The notes beneath the pieces are model-generated. The model was not told the DNA's origin. It ran no database searches and worked only from the letters and a program-made list of their open reading frames with translations. A stretch of 64,000 bases of DNA, taken from contig NC_037689.1 of the NCBI RefSeq assembly GCF_003255815.1, forward strand, positions 20,063,584-20,127,583, given 5' to 3'. This document shows, piece after piece, positions 44,460-56,274 of the stretch (position 1 is the stretch's first letter; each line of letters starts with the position of its first letter). This stretch comes from Theropithecus gelada (Eukaryota > Chordata > Mammalia > Primates > Cercopithecidae). Position numbers and translations under genes: made by a program.

Positions 44460-45020
44460 CATTGATTTAACCTGGTCTCAAATCCTCTCCCACCTCCATA
44501 GCTTATTCCCTAGACCAACTGTCTGTCATCTCTGGCTGGGACCTTGCCATGCCTTCTAACTGGTTCCCCCCACCACTAGTTCTTGCAACCCTCCAGTGCA
44601 TAATCTATTTTCCTCACTTAAACCAGAATGATCTTTCGAAACCCCAGCTCTGAGCATATAATATCATCCAATGTTTTCTCATTGCTATGAAGGAATGAAG
44701 TAAATCCTATTAAGCATTTCAGGATGTGGCCCTCACTGGCCTCTCCTGAGTATCCCTATTTACTCTGCCCCCAACCTTCCAAAAACACACTGGGCCCCAG
44801 ACACACTGTCTGTCTTCCATACCCAGAATGTAGCACAGACTTCCAGTTTCTGGGTTTTTGCATGAAGTCATCCTCCTGTCTGAAACAATCTCATCTGCCT
44901 CACCCACATCTTTCATCTAGTTATTCTCACCCTTCAGTTATCAACCCATAGTCTCTTCCTCAGGAAAGTCATTGCTGGCACATCATAGTCCCCAGGTTGG
45001 ATCAGGACTCTTGGTCACAA
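44460..45020 (+). mobile_element. L2 LINE, upstream part of a nested copy
   Basis: 'ccttctaactggttcccccc', 'aaaccagaatgatctttcga', 'gtggccctcactggcctctc' and 'tctcttcctcaggaaagtca' run in sense L2 order. It resumes at 45491-45547 and 46042-46170, after an MLT1 LTR and a hAT element. Confidence 0.8.
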
Positions 45021-45490
45021 TGGGAGGGTGAAAGATGGCTCTTCGAAAGATATACTATTCCCTGGAGCATGTACCGGTTACTTTATAAGGTGAAGACTTT
45101 GCAGACAGGATTAAATTAAGGATCTTGAGATGGAGAAGTTATCCTGGATTATCCAGGTGGACTCTACATGCAATAACAAGTGTCCTTATAAGAGAGAGTG
45201 AGAGAGAACTGTGGTACAGGCACAAAGAGAGCCATGTGAAAGTGGAGCAGAGAGATTTGAAGATGCTGTCCTTGAAGACTGGCATGATACAGCCACAAGC
45301 CAAGGAATGCCAGCAACCCCCAGAAGTAGGAAGAGGTAAGGAATTTCTCCTAGAACCTCCAGAGGGAGCATAGCCCAGTGATGTTCATTTTGGATTTGTT
45401 GACTGTAGAAATGAAAAAGAATAAATTACTGTTGTTTCAAACCACTGAGTTTGTAGTAATCTGTTACAGCAGTCTTAGGAAACTAATACA
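45021..45490 (+). mobile_element. MLT1-like LTR inside L2
   Basis: 'gactttgcagacaggattaa', 'ggatcttgagatggagaagt', 'tcctggattatccaggtgga', 'tccttataagagagagtgag', 'aataaattactgttgtttca' and 'aggaaactaataca'. The left edge (~45021) is approximate. Confidence 0.88.
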
Positions 45491-45547
45491 TTCACATAGC
45501 AGGCATCACAGTTTATTATTTGGTTGAAGTCTGTTCATACCCTGAGA
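45491..45547 (+). mobile_element. L2 LINE, middle remnant between two insertions
   Basis: 'catagcaggcatcacagttt' and 'attatttggttgaag' match the L2 block before its terminal region. Short, supported mainly by position. Confidence 0.55.
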
Positions 45548-46040
45548 TCAAGGGTTGTTAATCTGAGGTCTATAGACCAAAGAATTCAGATGATCCATTA
45601 ATTTGGATATAAAAAATTGCATGTTACATATTTGTTTCTACTAAATCTTACTAAAATGTAACTTTTCCTTCTATGATGTATATAGACAGCAAACCACAAT
45701 AGCATTGACTATGTTTGTGACTTTGTTACCAACAGATATCACAGATATTTTCATAATACAGTTTTTGCAAGGATCTCAACATATTATTTCTACTCATCTC
45801 TACCATGAAATTACTTAGGCTCACCACTAGATCTTGTTATTTAATGCATTCATAAAGAAAAACATATATTATTATATCACAAATATGTTTCTTAAATATT
45901 TTGGTAACTACTGCAATATAAGTAGTTTCCTTCATGAGCTTAGGCATTTTATAGATTTAAAAACATGATTCTGAGAAAGGGTCCATAGACCTCACCAGAT
46001 GTCAAAAGAGTTTGTGGTATGAATAATAGTAAGACTTCTG
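45548..46040 (+). mobile_element. hAT-type DNA transposon inside L2
   Basis: 'agggttgttaatctgaggtc' at the left end, 'gtgactttgttaccaacaga', 'ccactagatcttgttattta' and 'ctgagaaagggtccatagac' follow a known mammalian hAT repeat. The right inverted end is decayed. Family name not certain. Confidence 0.8.
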
Positions 46041-46041
46041 C

Positions 46042-46170
46042 ACTGGACTCCATGTCCAGAAAGACGGAGACCCTGCGTGTTGTGCTCACCGTCACATCCT
46101 GAACATCTAGAAGTACACCCACTGCATAGTAGTGCTTTGACAAATATTCATTTGATAAATAAATGAATTA
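46042..46170 (+). mobile_element. L2 LINE 3' end of the nested copy
   Basis: 'gtgttgtgctcaccgtcaca', 'actgcatagtagtgctttga' and 'ttgataaataaatgaatta' complete the L2 begun at 44460. Confidence 0.85.
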
Positions 46171-46418
46171 GTAAACAAATCATGAAAAATCTGTAAAGAT
46201 GGGACAGAGAAAAGAAATTGAACACCAAGAACTCATCTTTCCTTTAGGAAGTCAACACATAGGGACAAAAAATCTAGAGCTCTCATTCAGAAGGCTTAAT
46301 ACTTCAGCCAGAGGTATAGAACAGTCTTCTTGTTTTGAAGAAATGTATCCTTTTTGACTAGGCCAATAATTTATCACATACCCAAGAAAGGAAAAGAAAC
46401 TTTAACTTAGTCAGCCAG

Positions 46419-47022
46419 TGTTCTAATTATCTATTGCTGCATAATAAACATTCCAAACTTAGTGGCAAAAACAACAATCATTTTCTTACATTCATGAATT
46501 CTATGGGTTAGAATTTTAGACAGTGCACAGCAGGGATGACTTGCCTTTGCTCTGCAATGTTTCTGTTCCACAGTGTGCCTCAGGCAGAGGGACTTAAGGG
46601 GCTGGGTGAATCCATGGCTTGGGACTGGAATCATCTGAAGGCTTCTTCACTTACATGCTTGGTGCCTGGGATGAGATGATTCAAGGCCAGGTTCTGCTGG
46701 AATTGGTCACCAGAATACCTACATATGACCTTTCCTGGTGACTTGGACTTCTCTTAGTGTGACAGCAGGGTTCTGAAAGGGAGTGTCCTGAGGGAGCGTC
46801 CAGGGAACAAGCATTTCAAAAGACAGAGGAATCTGCATGGCATTTTATGACTTAGCTTCAGAAGTCACATACATAGTCACTTCCACTGTACTCTTGGTCA
46901 AAGCAATCACAAGTCTGTTCAGATTCAAGAGGACATGAACCAGAACCCCCCACCTCTAAATAAAAATTTAAAGCTTTTCAAACACTTTAAAGCTACAATT
47001 TAAAACACTAGCACAGCCAGGT
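46419..47022 (-). mobile_element. Ancient ERVL/MaLR-type LTR
   Basis: 'aattatctattgctgcataa', 'ccaaacttagtggcaaaaac', 'cattttatgacttagcttca' and 'aagcaatcacaagtctgttc' are antisense LTR blocks. The right edge near 47022 is approximate. Confidence 0.82.
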
Positions 47023-47678
47023 TGGGGTAAGAGGAGTCAAAGGCAAATTACCCACGTATTTGAAATCCTATAGGAACTTCCCTTGAATGAGCTGGACCTT
47101 CAGCGAATGCAGATGAAGCTCTGGATGTTTGATATTGACTCAGTTCAGGAATGATTCATGTGATTGTTGCTGCCACATCCAGAGGATGAAATGAAAGGGA
47201 GGACAGCTGAAATATTAATCTATGGAGGCCTGTCTTTTCATGGGGTCTTATAAATTATACAAGGCGAGTCACTGGTTCTAAGTGGATTAGCTGCCCATCA
47301 TGTAGGCAAGGTCATGGCCCTGTGCTCTAGTTAAGGAAGATTGTTTCCCTCTAGTTTAAATGATAATGTATCTAGAGAAACTTTGAACTCAAACACAAGT
47401 AGGCAAGCTAAGCTGAAATTTCTTATCATGAGACCAAATAAATTTTCCCTTTAAAGGCAGTGCGGTAATTTCTTAAATTCCAAAGGAATGAAGTCTGAAG
47501 TGAAAAATAAACCAAAACTTTAGTTAGTTGACATTCATAGAATTTAAAGTTAACCAGCTTTCCAAATCTCTTTAAAGGTAGAAGCCTGGCTATAGTGACA
47601 TCACAGTGGTCCATTCAGGTCTTTGAAAATTATTAGATAATTAGCATAATACTATTAACATAATTATAATTTTTACAA
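47023..47678. other. No assignable feature
   Basis: No gene or repeat recognised. Confidence 0.5.
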
Positions 47679-47905
47679 TTGTGTAATTATATATTGCATT
47701 TGAAGAGTTCCTTTAAATTTTTATGGGAATCTTAACATATATCATCTCATTTGTCTTCAAAATCACACCTTAATATGGGAAAGAAAGTAAGGCTATCTTA
47801 TAGATAAAGAAAATGAGGCACTAAGAGGTTTAACACATTGTCTTAGGTTAGCCAACAAATTATTGGCAGACCAGACCCTAGAATCAACACTCCCAGCTTA
47901 ATTTC
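47679..47905 (-). mobile_element. MIR SINE
   Basis: 'atatcatctcatttgtcttc', 'gaaaatgaggcactaagagg' and 'ttaggttagccaacaaatta' are antisense MIR. Confidence 0.78.
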
Positions 47906-48489
47906 CAGTTGACCATCTAATATTAATTGCTTCCATGGTGCCTGAGTGGACACCAGCTCCATTACTAGTGATGCTCATAATTTTTTCCTAGACATAGTCT
48001 CCTAAAGATCACAGACCAATTCTTTCCTAATCAACTTGTCTCTCAGTGTTCTCTAGGCATACCCTAAATCTTTTAGGGCTTGTGGCTCCTCAGAGCTGCT
48101 TTGCACTGTAATAAATGGCATCCTAGAAATCTTCCTTCCAGCTGCTGAGCTTATAAGACTAATGGCGACCTCAGATACCTCCTTGCACACTGCTGTTTGC
48201 AACTGATATTAACTCAGAGCCAATCCCCTCTTAAGTTCATAATTTAGTTAGTGGCAGCAGACAGTCATCTTACGGGTCATTTCAGTCCCTCTCTCCCTCC
48301 ATGTCTAATCCATATGAGTTAGTCATTTTCATAAACATGTCTCTCAGCCAAAAAATAAAACTACCTTCTGATTTGCAGTGTTTGCCAATTTCTGTGGTGT
48401 AAATACCTTCAACACAGCTAATTTTTAGCTAACAATATGACATTATCGAACATGAAGTTGAGAAAGAGATGTATGTAATCAATTTTTGC
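47906..48489. other. No assignable feature
   Basis: No gene or repeat recognised. Confidence 0.5.
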
Positions 48490-48805
48490 AAGCTGGTGCA
48501 GCCAGCACCGTCACAGCTACTGACTCATCCCTCCTCTCCTCCAACCTTGCTGTGATTGATTTTGGTTCATCCTGAATCACTTTCCAGTAGGATTTATGCA
48601 GTATCTTTCCAGCTAATCTGTTTCTGTCCGTTCTTGGAATCCTACCACACCTATCCTCCATTCCCCACCTACTTACTGCTCAGCAGCCAAAGGAACTTTC
48701 AAAAAACATAAATTTGACCATGTCTCCCTGACCCTTAATGCCCAAACCTGGCCCAGTACGAATCCGTAGACTTACTGGACAGTACACAAGTTCCCTCAAG
48801 GTCTA
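48490..48805 (+). mobile_element. L2 LINE, left of a hAT element
   Basis: 'ctgctcagcagccaaaggaa' and 'ataaatttgaccatgtctcc' followed by 'atgcccaaacctggccc' are sense L2 blocks. It resumes at 49172. Confidence 0.65.
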
Positions 48806-48808
48806 GAA

Positions 48809-49171
48809 CAGTGGTTCTCTGTACATTAGAACCACCCGAGTATTTTAACTTTATTTTAAAATTTTATTTTGTTTATCATGGAGTTTTTGCATTAATTTTG
48901 ATTTTAAAAATATTGCTTTGAAATGTTACTTATCTTGACTACTGAGTTGTTTCTTTTGGTGTCCTCTTAAATTTTGTACCTGAGGCAAGTACCTCACCCA
49001 TTGCACGCCACTTCTTCCATTGCTACCTGGAGAGTTTTTCAAAATCCCTGTGTCAACGCAGCACTTCACACTTATTACAATAAAATCTCTTGGGATCAGG
49101 GCCAGGCATCCTTATGTATAAAGCACCCTGATACATTCTAATGAATAGCCAAATTTGAGAACCACTGGTCT
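48809..49171. mobile_element. MER5-like hAT element with extra interior sequence
   Basis: Ends 'cagtggttctc' and 'gagaaccactg' are perfect 11-bp inverted repeats. The edges look like MER5, but about 200 bp of unrelated A/T-rich sequence (48840-49030) sits between them. It could be a longer family member or a MER5 with an insert. Confidence 0.78.
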
Positions 49172-49415
49172 TACTTTCATGACTTCTTGGCTTAATTCCT
49201 TGCCACGTACCCCAACATTTTGAAGTCTAGCAACACCAAACTGTTCGTAAATTTTGGAATATACTATACATTTTCATATTCCTGAGTAATTGTTGTTCTC
49301 TCTTCTCAGATATTCTTTTTTTCTTCTGCTACCTATAGAAACATTATTTTTTGTTGCTCGTTTTCTCTAAAATGCTTTCCTGGGCTTCCCTCATCCCACT
49401 TTGTTAATCACTCAC
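49172..49415 (+). mobile_element. L2 LINE, right of the hAT element
   Basis: 'gccacgtaccccaacatttt', 'tagcaacaccaaactgttcg' and 'aaaatgctttcctgggcttc' continue the L2 of 48490. Confidence 0.55.
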
Positions 49416-49640
49416 TGTATTAGTCACCTATAGCTGTGCAACAAATTACCACAAACTTAGCAGCTTCAGGCAACACACATTTATTATCACACGGTGTCTA
49501 GGGGTAGGGGGGCAGGAATCTGGGTGTGGCTTAGCTCCATCCTTTGCTTCAGTCCTTCATGAGGCTGCCATCAAGGTATCGGTCAGGCCTGGGGCCTCAT
49601 CTGAATGCTCATCCTTCCCCCTTCCCCTCCGTTCTTCTGC
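49416..49640 (-). mobile_element. MLT2/ERVL-type LTR fragment
   Basis: 'tgtattagtcacctatagct', 'aaattaccacaaacttagca', 'caggaatctgggtgtggctt' and 'atgaggctgccatcaaggta' are antisense MLT2 blocks. Truncated on the right. Confidence 0.8.
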
Positions 49641-49654
49641 CATAAGGTGGGGAC

Positions 49655-50082
49655 TTGAGGCTGGGGTATATTGCCAGTCATTTGCCTCTTCTCTCAGTTC
49701 AACTCTTGCCCTTCATGCCCTGCTCTGTTTCGCTCAGGATTGGAACCCTACAAAAACAGTTGTACAGGTTTATTTGCCAGTTGGCTTCCAGGCAGTTTAT
49801 TCTAATGAGAAGAAGTGATGGGTACTGGGAAGGTGAGAGGGAGATAGAAGACATTTTTCTTTTTTCTATGTCTGGTGGCATCTTTGTCAGCAGTGGGTGG
49901 CTCCAGGCTCCAGTGACTTTGGTGAGTCAGAGGGGCCTCTGGAGTTTCAGCAATGGTTCTGTTCTAGCCATGTCAAATGTTCCAGCCACGTCAGTGGTGA
50001 GCAGACCCTGGACTCCAGGCCCCGAACTCTGTTGTTCCAGTGTAGAGGTGTCTGTGACTTCCTGCAGTTAGTTACTAACCTC
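49655..50082. mobile_element. Repeat-like segment carrying a 138-codon open frame
   Basis: 'gccctgctctgtttcgctca' and 'atttgccagttggcttccag' recall a dispersed LTR-associated repeat. The open frame at 49655-50071 has no recognised domain and two overlapping frames in other registers. I consider it non-coding. Confidence 0.4.
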
Positions 50083-50490
50083 GTGTCACAGGTTGGGTTC
50101 TCTGGAAGCTGGCACCAAGATAAAGTCTGGCATGCAGGATATTTATTAAGAATTATCAATTGTGGGAAGGAGTTGGAGAAAGCAGAATTGGGCAGATGGA
50201 GAGTCAAACTGTGATGCAGTTCTAGTGAAACTTTGGAGACTCCCACAGGAATATCTGGAGTGTATAGGGCCCATCAGTAATCCAGCAGTGGGCCAAAATG
50301 GCAACCCTGGGAGGGTGTGGCCTTGGGCAAGGTGCTGTCTGCAGCTGAGGCAGGCCCTGAAGAGGCTGACAGCCAGAGGCTGCTTGCCCATAGCACTCCC
50401 AGCAGCTGAGACGGCAGATTCTTCCCTGAAGGTGGTTCTGAATGGAGTGTCATGATTGCCACTACACATCTCTTCCTCCTGCCCATCCAA
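50083..50490 (-). mobile_element. LTR-like repeat, family unresolved
   Basis: 'tgggttctctggaagctgg', 'gcatgcaggatatttattaa', 'aatccagcagtgggccaaaa' and 'gcagctgaggcaggccctga' follow a repeated LTR-like order. A 156-codon minus-strand frame (50146-50616) runs through it and is judged spurious. Confidence 0.55.
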
Positions 50491-51608
50491 CACAGTTGTA
50501 ACCTGTTCTTTGTATTCAGTTTCCTCTGTTTTGAAACACCTAGAGTACTTTAGGCTGTCTTGGCTGAACATTAACTGATGTGAAAGGCATAGTTCTCTAT
50601 GAAAAGAGAAGGTCATGATTCAATGGCAGTTACTCCCAGACAGCAGTAGCAAACAAAAGCTCTTCGGATGATAGAAGGAGGAGCCTCAGAAAGAGAGAGA
50701 AGAGTGAGGGGTCAGATGTCAACATGCTCACTTCCCTCACACACCCACAAGGGCCAAATATGGGGTGGGCATCAATGGAGAGAATCACAAACACTAAGAG
50801 AGCTTTGGAGGACCAGCTATGGTCCTGCAAAGATGGTAATTTTAAATTGGAAGAAAGAACAAAAGAGGAGGGAAAAAGACCCATGCCAACCGGTCAGCCC
50901 TCTTTAAGAGCTTTCCCAGATGCTCCACTCAGTGACCAATAGAGGCTGCAAAATGTGGTTTTGGTTTGGCTGTGTTGCTTCCCCAAATAAAATAGCATTC
51001 TGTTTGTCAAGAACAAGGAGAGAATGGGTACTTGGTAGGCAATTTGCAGCCTTTGACACAGATGGTGATAGTGAATTGGCAAATTTTGAGTATATTCTTT
51101 CTGGCCAAAATTAAAAGTTGACATACTTATGGCCATCCCCCCGATTTAAAAAAAATTGTATTGGTCTGTGAAACCCAAAATCCAAACTCACTGCTCTTAT
51201 TCATTTTGCTGTACAAGCTTGGGCTAGGATACATAATACATTGATTAAAATTAGTAAATGTGATCAACTCATCTAGGCTGATCTGCTAATGAGAAAAGAC
51301 TCCAGGACATTCACCCACCACCCAGGCAGCCTTCCCTCCTGCTTCTCTCAAGTGACCATGTTTTATCTATGGCCTTTGGAGCCCCTTCTGCAGTCCCAGA
51401 AAGAGGCCCTTAATATTGGATGTGGCAGCCATGTTAGAGAGGAAAGTGGCACAGCATCCTAGGGCTCTCTAGATTTTGGGCCCATCTCCTGCCCCTGCTT
51501 ACTGTACCCTATGTCCCAGTCATCTAATTCCTGGCATTAATCCAGCAAGCCTTATCCCTGTGCCCTTCTTTGAGCTGGACCTACTGACAGTTATATTTCT
51601 TGTCAATC
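50491..51608. other. No assignable feature
   Basis: Possible worn repeat at 50930-51115 ('aataaaatagcattctgttt'), not firm. No gene. Confidence 0.45.
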
Positions 51609-51915
51609 ACCTATGACTATGTAGGAAAATTCCTTCTATCTCTTCAGGCCCCGCTCATATTACCTCCTCTGCAGAAGTTTCTGAGATCTCTGTAGCTGGA
51701 CGTAACCCTTCCACTTTGAGCACCCAGAAACCTCACTGGTACTTTATTAGGACAAGTATTATGTTTAATTCGTAATGTGGTTATTTGGGTATGAGCTTGA
51801 TTTCTTTAAGTCAGAATCCTTATTATATTTATCATTGTAAGACTGGAACCTAGAATAGTACCTAGTACATCGGAGATACTTAATACATGTTTTTTGAAAG
51901 AATAGACATGTAATA
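51609..51915 (+). mobile_element. L2 LINE 3' part
   Basis: 'attacctcctctgcagaagt', 'tggtactttattaggacaag', 'gactggaacctagaatagta' and 'cttaatacatgttttttgaa' are sense L2 blocks. Confidence 0.78.
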
Positions 51916-51974
51916 AATGCAGAATAAATAAATATTATCATTAATGAATGCAGGTTAATGGATAAATGTGTACT

Positions 51975-52085
51975 AAAAGAAATGGGGAAGAAAGAAATAA
52001 AAAAATGAAAGGAAGGAAGGAAAGAAGGAAGAGAAAGGAGAGAGAAAGAGAAAGAGAAAGAAAAAAGAGTGAATGAATGAGTGAT
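51975..52085. repeat. Purine-rich low-complexity tract
   Basis: GGAA and GAAA repeats merge into a GA-rich run and 'gaatgaatgagtg'. Confidence 0.92.
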
Positions 52086-54115
52086 CCTGCAGTTCATTCT
52101 GGGTAAGCCTCCACTGGCATGGGCATTGACAGCCTCCAGGGTGGATAACTCACAGACTCAGCAGTACTTCTACCTTCTTTTTGTCAGATTTTCCCTGACA
52201 GGAACCCTCTCTTGTCATTGCCCATTATCTTTTCTATCTCTGAGTTGCCTTGTGTCCTCTTAACCACAGATAAAGAAGGGAATTTAACTTAGCAGGCTCA
52301 GCATGATCATTGGATAAGAGCAAGCCTCAGCTGCCTGCAACTAGAGGGCAGCTGGAATGACCACCTGAGTGCAGGTATCTCCAAGGCAGACAAAGACAGG
52401 ATCAGAATCCAAGAAGGTCCAGGCAGGCTGGACCTGTCATTTAATGTGAGGAAGTCTCGAATCTTCCTGCAACTGGGGCAAAAGATCAGGCCATATTTCA
52501 AGGCAAAAAGAAAGATCTACCTTGGCAAAACACAAAGACTCATATTTGTTGGATTTTACACTAAAATAACAAAACGCTGCCAACCGAGCAACCCACTAAC
52601 CAAATAAGCAAACAGATAAAGCAAAGCCAAGTAAAACAATCCCTGACACCTTAACTTGGAAAAGCAGCTTTTTGTTGTTGTTGTTGTTAGGGTAAACTTT
52701 ATCTTTTCCAAGACTCCATTTGTTTTCAGCAGGTTTCACAGAAATGTAAGGGTAAGCTACAGCTCTCTGATCCTGATAATAATTGGAATTCTCTCTCCTT
52801 CTCTCTTACTCTGCTCCTTACCCAATCCCCTGCCTCCCTCCTCTCAAGATTTTTGCTCCGTCTCTCTCTTTCTCTTTGTGCACCCCAATCCCTTCCCGTC
52901 TCTCGCAACTGGGTAAGGCACTAGTGCCATTTTCCCTCTCCAAGGTGTTGTCGTTTGATCAGGAAAGAAGTAGCAATCACAGATCCCACAAAAAAAGGCC
53001 CACTTTGACAGCTATGGTGTCAGTCAGGAACTACATTTCCCTCCTGTGATATCAGACCTAGGGCTATAATCAGATTGAGTATTTGGGTACAGAAGACATT
53101 TCATTTCAAAGCATTTAACAGGCATTAACTAATCCATCCTCACTGGTGAGGGAGGTGGCTTCCCGCTATCACAAAGATGTAGTCAGATCCTCAGCTCCTT
53201 AGCACACACACTGCTTCTCTTTGTGAAAGGGGGAAAAACGAGAGGAAAGCAAAGTAAGAACGTGTCTGCCACATTAAATTGGTATTCCTTGTGTAAGTCT
53301 TGTTTCCTAGAAAGGCACCTCCTTATCAGATTCCAGACCTGAGTCACACTTTCTTCTGTTCAGGCATGGACTGAGCAGAGGTAATTATTTCCACCCATTT
53401 CTCCTTCCAGTTATTAGAAATGCCAAGGGGAGGAAAGTGTTTCTACATTGAAATTAATAAAACAAAAATCCAAATCTCCACCAACACTGGAATGAGGTGG
53501 CGACATGCAAATGACACAAGGCAAGAAGCAGGCTGATTGGTGCTTCTCTCCGGATATGGTGATTTCAGTAGCAGGCTGAACTCTGAGTGACTGAGAGAAA
53601 GCCTGAAGATAGATTATTGAGATCAAGACTCTCAGGATATGGGGTGTGTGTGTGTGTATGTGTGTAAGAGGAAGTGGGAGTGTGGGTGCATGAGACCAAT
53701 ATCACATGTGGGTGCGCCCCAGCCCATTATTCGAAAAACAGCTGTGGTCATCCAAACAACCTTCTGCAAGAAGACAGCAGAGCTTTGGAGATAAAATTGG
53801 TTTTTCTATTTTTAAAATGTTCTGCCTTGTAAATTCTCCAGGTAGCCTTCAACTGTGTAAGGCTCAAGGCCACTGAGAGCTTCTAAAGTTCAGTGTATCT
53901 GCATCTTTGCCCACAAATACATGCCTTTTTTCTAAAAACTGGGGCATCATGGTTTCATTGTTCTAAAGATCAAAACTACTGATCTTAGTGTTGGCCAGAG
54001 ATCTCACATCCCTGAGCACCTCCAGCACATGATGGAGACCTTGACTATCTGGTCACACAACGACAGGTACCACATTTCCATGAGGACATCTGGAGATGCC
54101 ACCTCTGCTTTCTCA
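52086..54115. other. No assignable feature
   Basis: About 2 kb with no clear repeat except (TTG)n at 52670-52688, a C/T-rich run at 52790-52885 and a short (TG)n at 53643-53667. Octamer 'atgcaaat' at 53505-53512. No gene. Confidence 0.45.
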
Positions 54116-54300
54116 TTCCCTTAGAGTTACAGAATTTTGAAGGTAGGAGAGCCAGTAGAGATCACCTGAGGTACAGCTGCTTATTTCATAGGTGAGGAAC
54201 GTGAAGCCTACCAAAACTTAGGGGTTTTCAGAAGACACTCAGCTAAGTCTCAGTGCATGGCTCTCTCTAGTCTACTCCCAGTCCTCCAGCTAAGAATGTG
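54116..54300 (-). mobile_element. MIR-like SINE
   Basis: 'cagaattttgaaggtaggag', 'agtagagatcacctgaggta' and 'cttatttcataggtgaggaa' match the variant seen at 4.1 and 14.7 kb. Confidence 0.6.
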
Positions 54301-54603
54301 CCAGTAAAATGCACTAAAGTCCAGATTCCTTTCTTCTCCGCGACGTCAAATAAATAGCAAGCTTCTTGAGGGCACTTCAAGAAACTTCTTGATTACTTTG
54401 CCTGCATTTGCCATATCTTCTTCTCAAAAAAGTCCCTTCCGAGTGGACAGCCAGCTCCATAACCCCATTTGCTTCCTCTCTTAAAGGGACCAAAAAAGTA
54501 CAACAGAACTAAGATGTGCCTATTGATGTTCTCTTTCAGGAATTGGGAATTTGGTCACAGCAAATTAAGTAAATATCTGTTATACACAAATGGAGAAAAC
54601 ATG

Positions 54604-54689
54604 TGTATCAGTCAGGGTTCTCCGGAAAAACAGAACTATATCTATCTATCTGTCTATATACATAGAGAGAGACAGAGAGAAGGAAATAA

Positions 54690-54773
<84 letters not shown>

Positions 54774-55244
54774 GATAGAAAGAAAGAGATTTGTTATGAC
54801 TCATTGGCTTACATGATTTGGGGGGCTGAGAAGTCCCATGATCTGTAATCTGCAAGTTGAAGGCCCAGGAAAGCCAATGGTACAGTTCCAGTCGAAGTCT
54901 AAAAGGCTGAGAACTGGAGAACCAATGGTGTGTAAGTCTCCATCCAAGTCCAAAAGTTTGAGAACCTGGAACACCAAAGTCAAAGGGTAGTAGAAGATGG
55001 ATGTCCCAGCTCAAGAAGAGAGAGCAAATTTGCTCTTCCTCTGCATTTTTGTTCTGTTTTAGCCCTCAATGGATTGGATGATGCCTGCCCATATTGGTAA
55101 GGGCAGATCTTTACTTGGTCTACCGATTCAAATGTTAATCTCTTCCAGAAACACGCTCACAGACACAACCAGAAATAACTGTTTCACCAGTTACCTGGGC
55201 ATACTTTAGCCCAGTCAAGTTGACATGTAAAGTTAACTGTCACA
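54604..55244 (-). mobile_element. ERVL-type LTR with perfect 5-bp duplication
   Basis: Antisense LTR: 'tgtatcagtcagggttctcc' to 'agttaactgtcaca', with 'ggctgagaagtcccatgatc', 'caggaaagccaatggtacag' and 'tcaatggattggatgatgcc' between. Flanking 5-mer 'acatg' is identical at 54599-54603 and 55245-55249. LTR33 is my best guess for the name. Confidence 0.88.
54688..54773 (+). repeat. (AAAG)n microsatellite in the LTR
   Basis: About 21 uninterrupted AAAG units, bordered by A/G-rich LTR sequence. Confidence 0.98.
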
Positions 55245-55594
55245 ACATGTAAGATCCCTTAGGGTGTTGGATTTTTCCCATGTACAAGGAGAAATAGAAA
55301 ATGTCTGTCATTTTGACAGAAGGAGGCCATCACAGAAGATTTAATGGCATCACAGACAGAGGAAGTCAGGAAAAAAGTGACTCATTACCTAGTTCTTAAC
55401 AGATCTTAAGTTCTGGCTCCAGTCTTCATGAGCACTGTTGCCCTTCCTGCCCTTGATCTCTGGGAAACAACCACAAATCCTTCCAATACATGCTCCTTTC
55501 TGCTTAAGGTAGTTTGCATAGATTTCTGTTACTTGCTCATAAGTCCATGCGTTTTACTCCTACTTTCATTGCCAACATCTAATGCAGTGCTTTC
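55245..55594. other. No assignable feature
   Basis: No gene. Some LTR- or L2-like words near 55500-55570, not firm. Confidence 0.4.
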
Positions 55595-56095
55595 TGTATC
55601 AATCACCTATTGCTGTATAACAAATCACTCCAAAACTTAGCAATGAAAAACAACAAAAAATTATCTCACAGTATTGTATGATCAGAAACCTGGGTATGGC
55701 TTAGCTGGGTCCTCTGGCTCAGTGTCTCTCATGAGGCTGCAATTAAGGTATCACTGGGGCTGTAGTCTCATCTCAAGACTCAACCTGGGGAGGATGTGTT
55801 TCCAAGTTCACTCACATGGACCTCTTTAGAGGGTTGTCTCATGACATGGTACCTGGCCACCTCCAGAGCAAACAACAGAAGAAGGTATGAGAGAAAGCAC
55901 CCAGAACTGAAGCCATGGTCTTTTTATAACCTAATCTTGCAAGAGACATCTCATCACTTCTGCCATAATCTATCCATTACAAGTGAGTTACTAGGTCCAG
56001 CCTATACTCAAAGGGGAGACTATTTCACAAGGGCAGGGATGAATACTAGGAAGCAGGGATCTTGGGAACAAGACTCTTAGAGACTGCCTGCTACA
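55595..56095 (-). mobile_element. MLT2-type ERVL LTR, full length
   Basis: 'tgtatcaatcacctattgct', 'gggtatggcttagctgggtc', 'ctttttataacctaatcttg', 'gagttactaggtccagccta' and 'agactgcctgctaca'. Flanks 'ctttc' and 'ccttc' differ by one base. Confidence 0.93.
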
Positions 56096-56274
56096 CCTTC
56101 CTAGCTCAGATTAATATCCTATTACAATTTTCTGAGTGCATATTTCTCATAGGCACTCTGTATTTTGGGTGCCTTTTGGTCTCTTCCTTGTGTTTCTGGA
56201 GTACTAGCTGATTGAATAGAGGGTACTTAAGCCAGTACCCTTTCTAAGAAGTACATATAACGACTAGGGAACAA

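Noticed and set aside
49655..50071. 138-codon open frame, plus strand
   Set aside because: Lies in repeat-like sequence, no domain, and overlapping frames in other registers.
50146..50616. 156-codon open frame, minus strand (longest without N)
   Set aside because: It overlaps an LTR-like repeat for most of its length, other frames overlap it on both strands, and no motif is recognisable.
50930..51115. Possible LTR or ERV internal fragment
   Set aside because: A few familiar words but no ordered blocks, so I left it unassigned.
54469..55014. Lys/Glu-rich and Phe/Leu/Ser-rich frames
   Set aside because: Products of the AAAG microsatellite inside an LTR.
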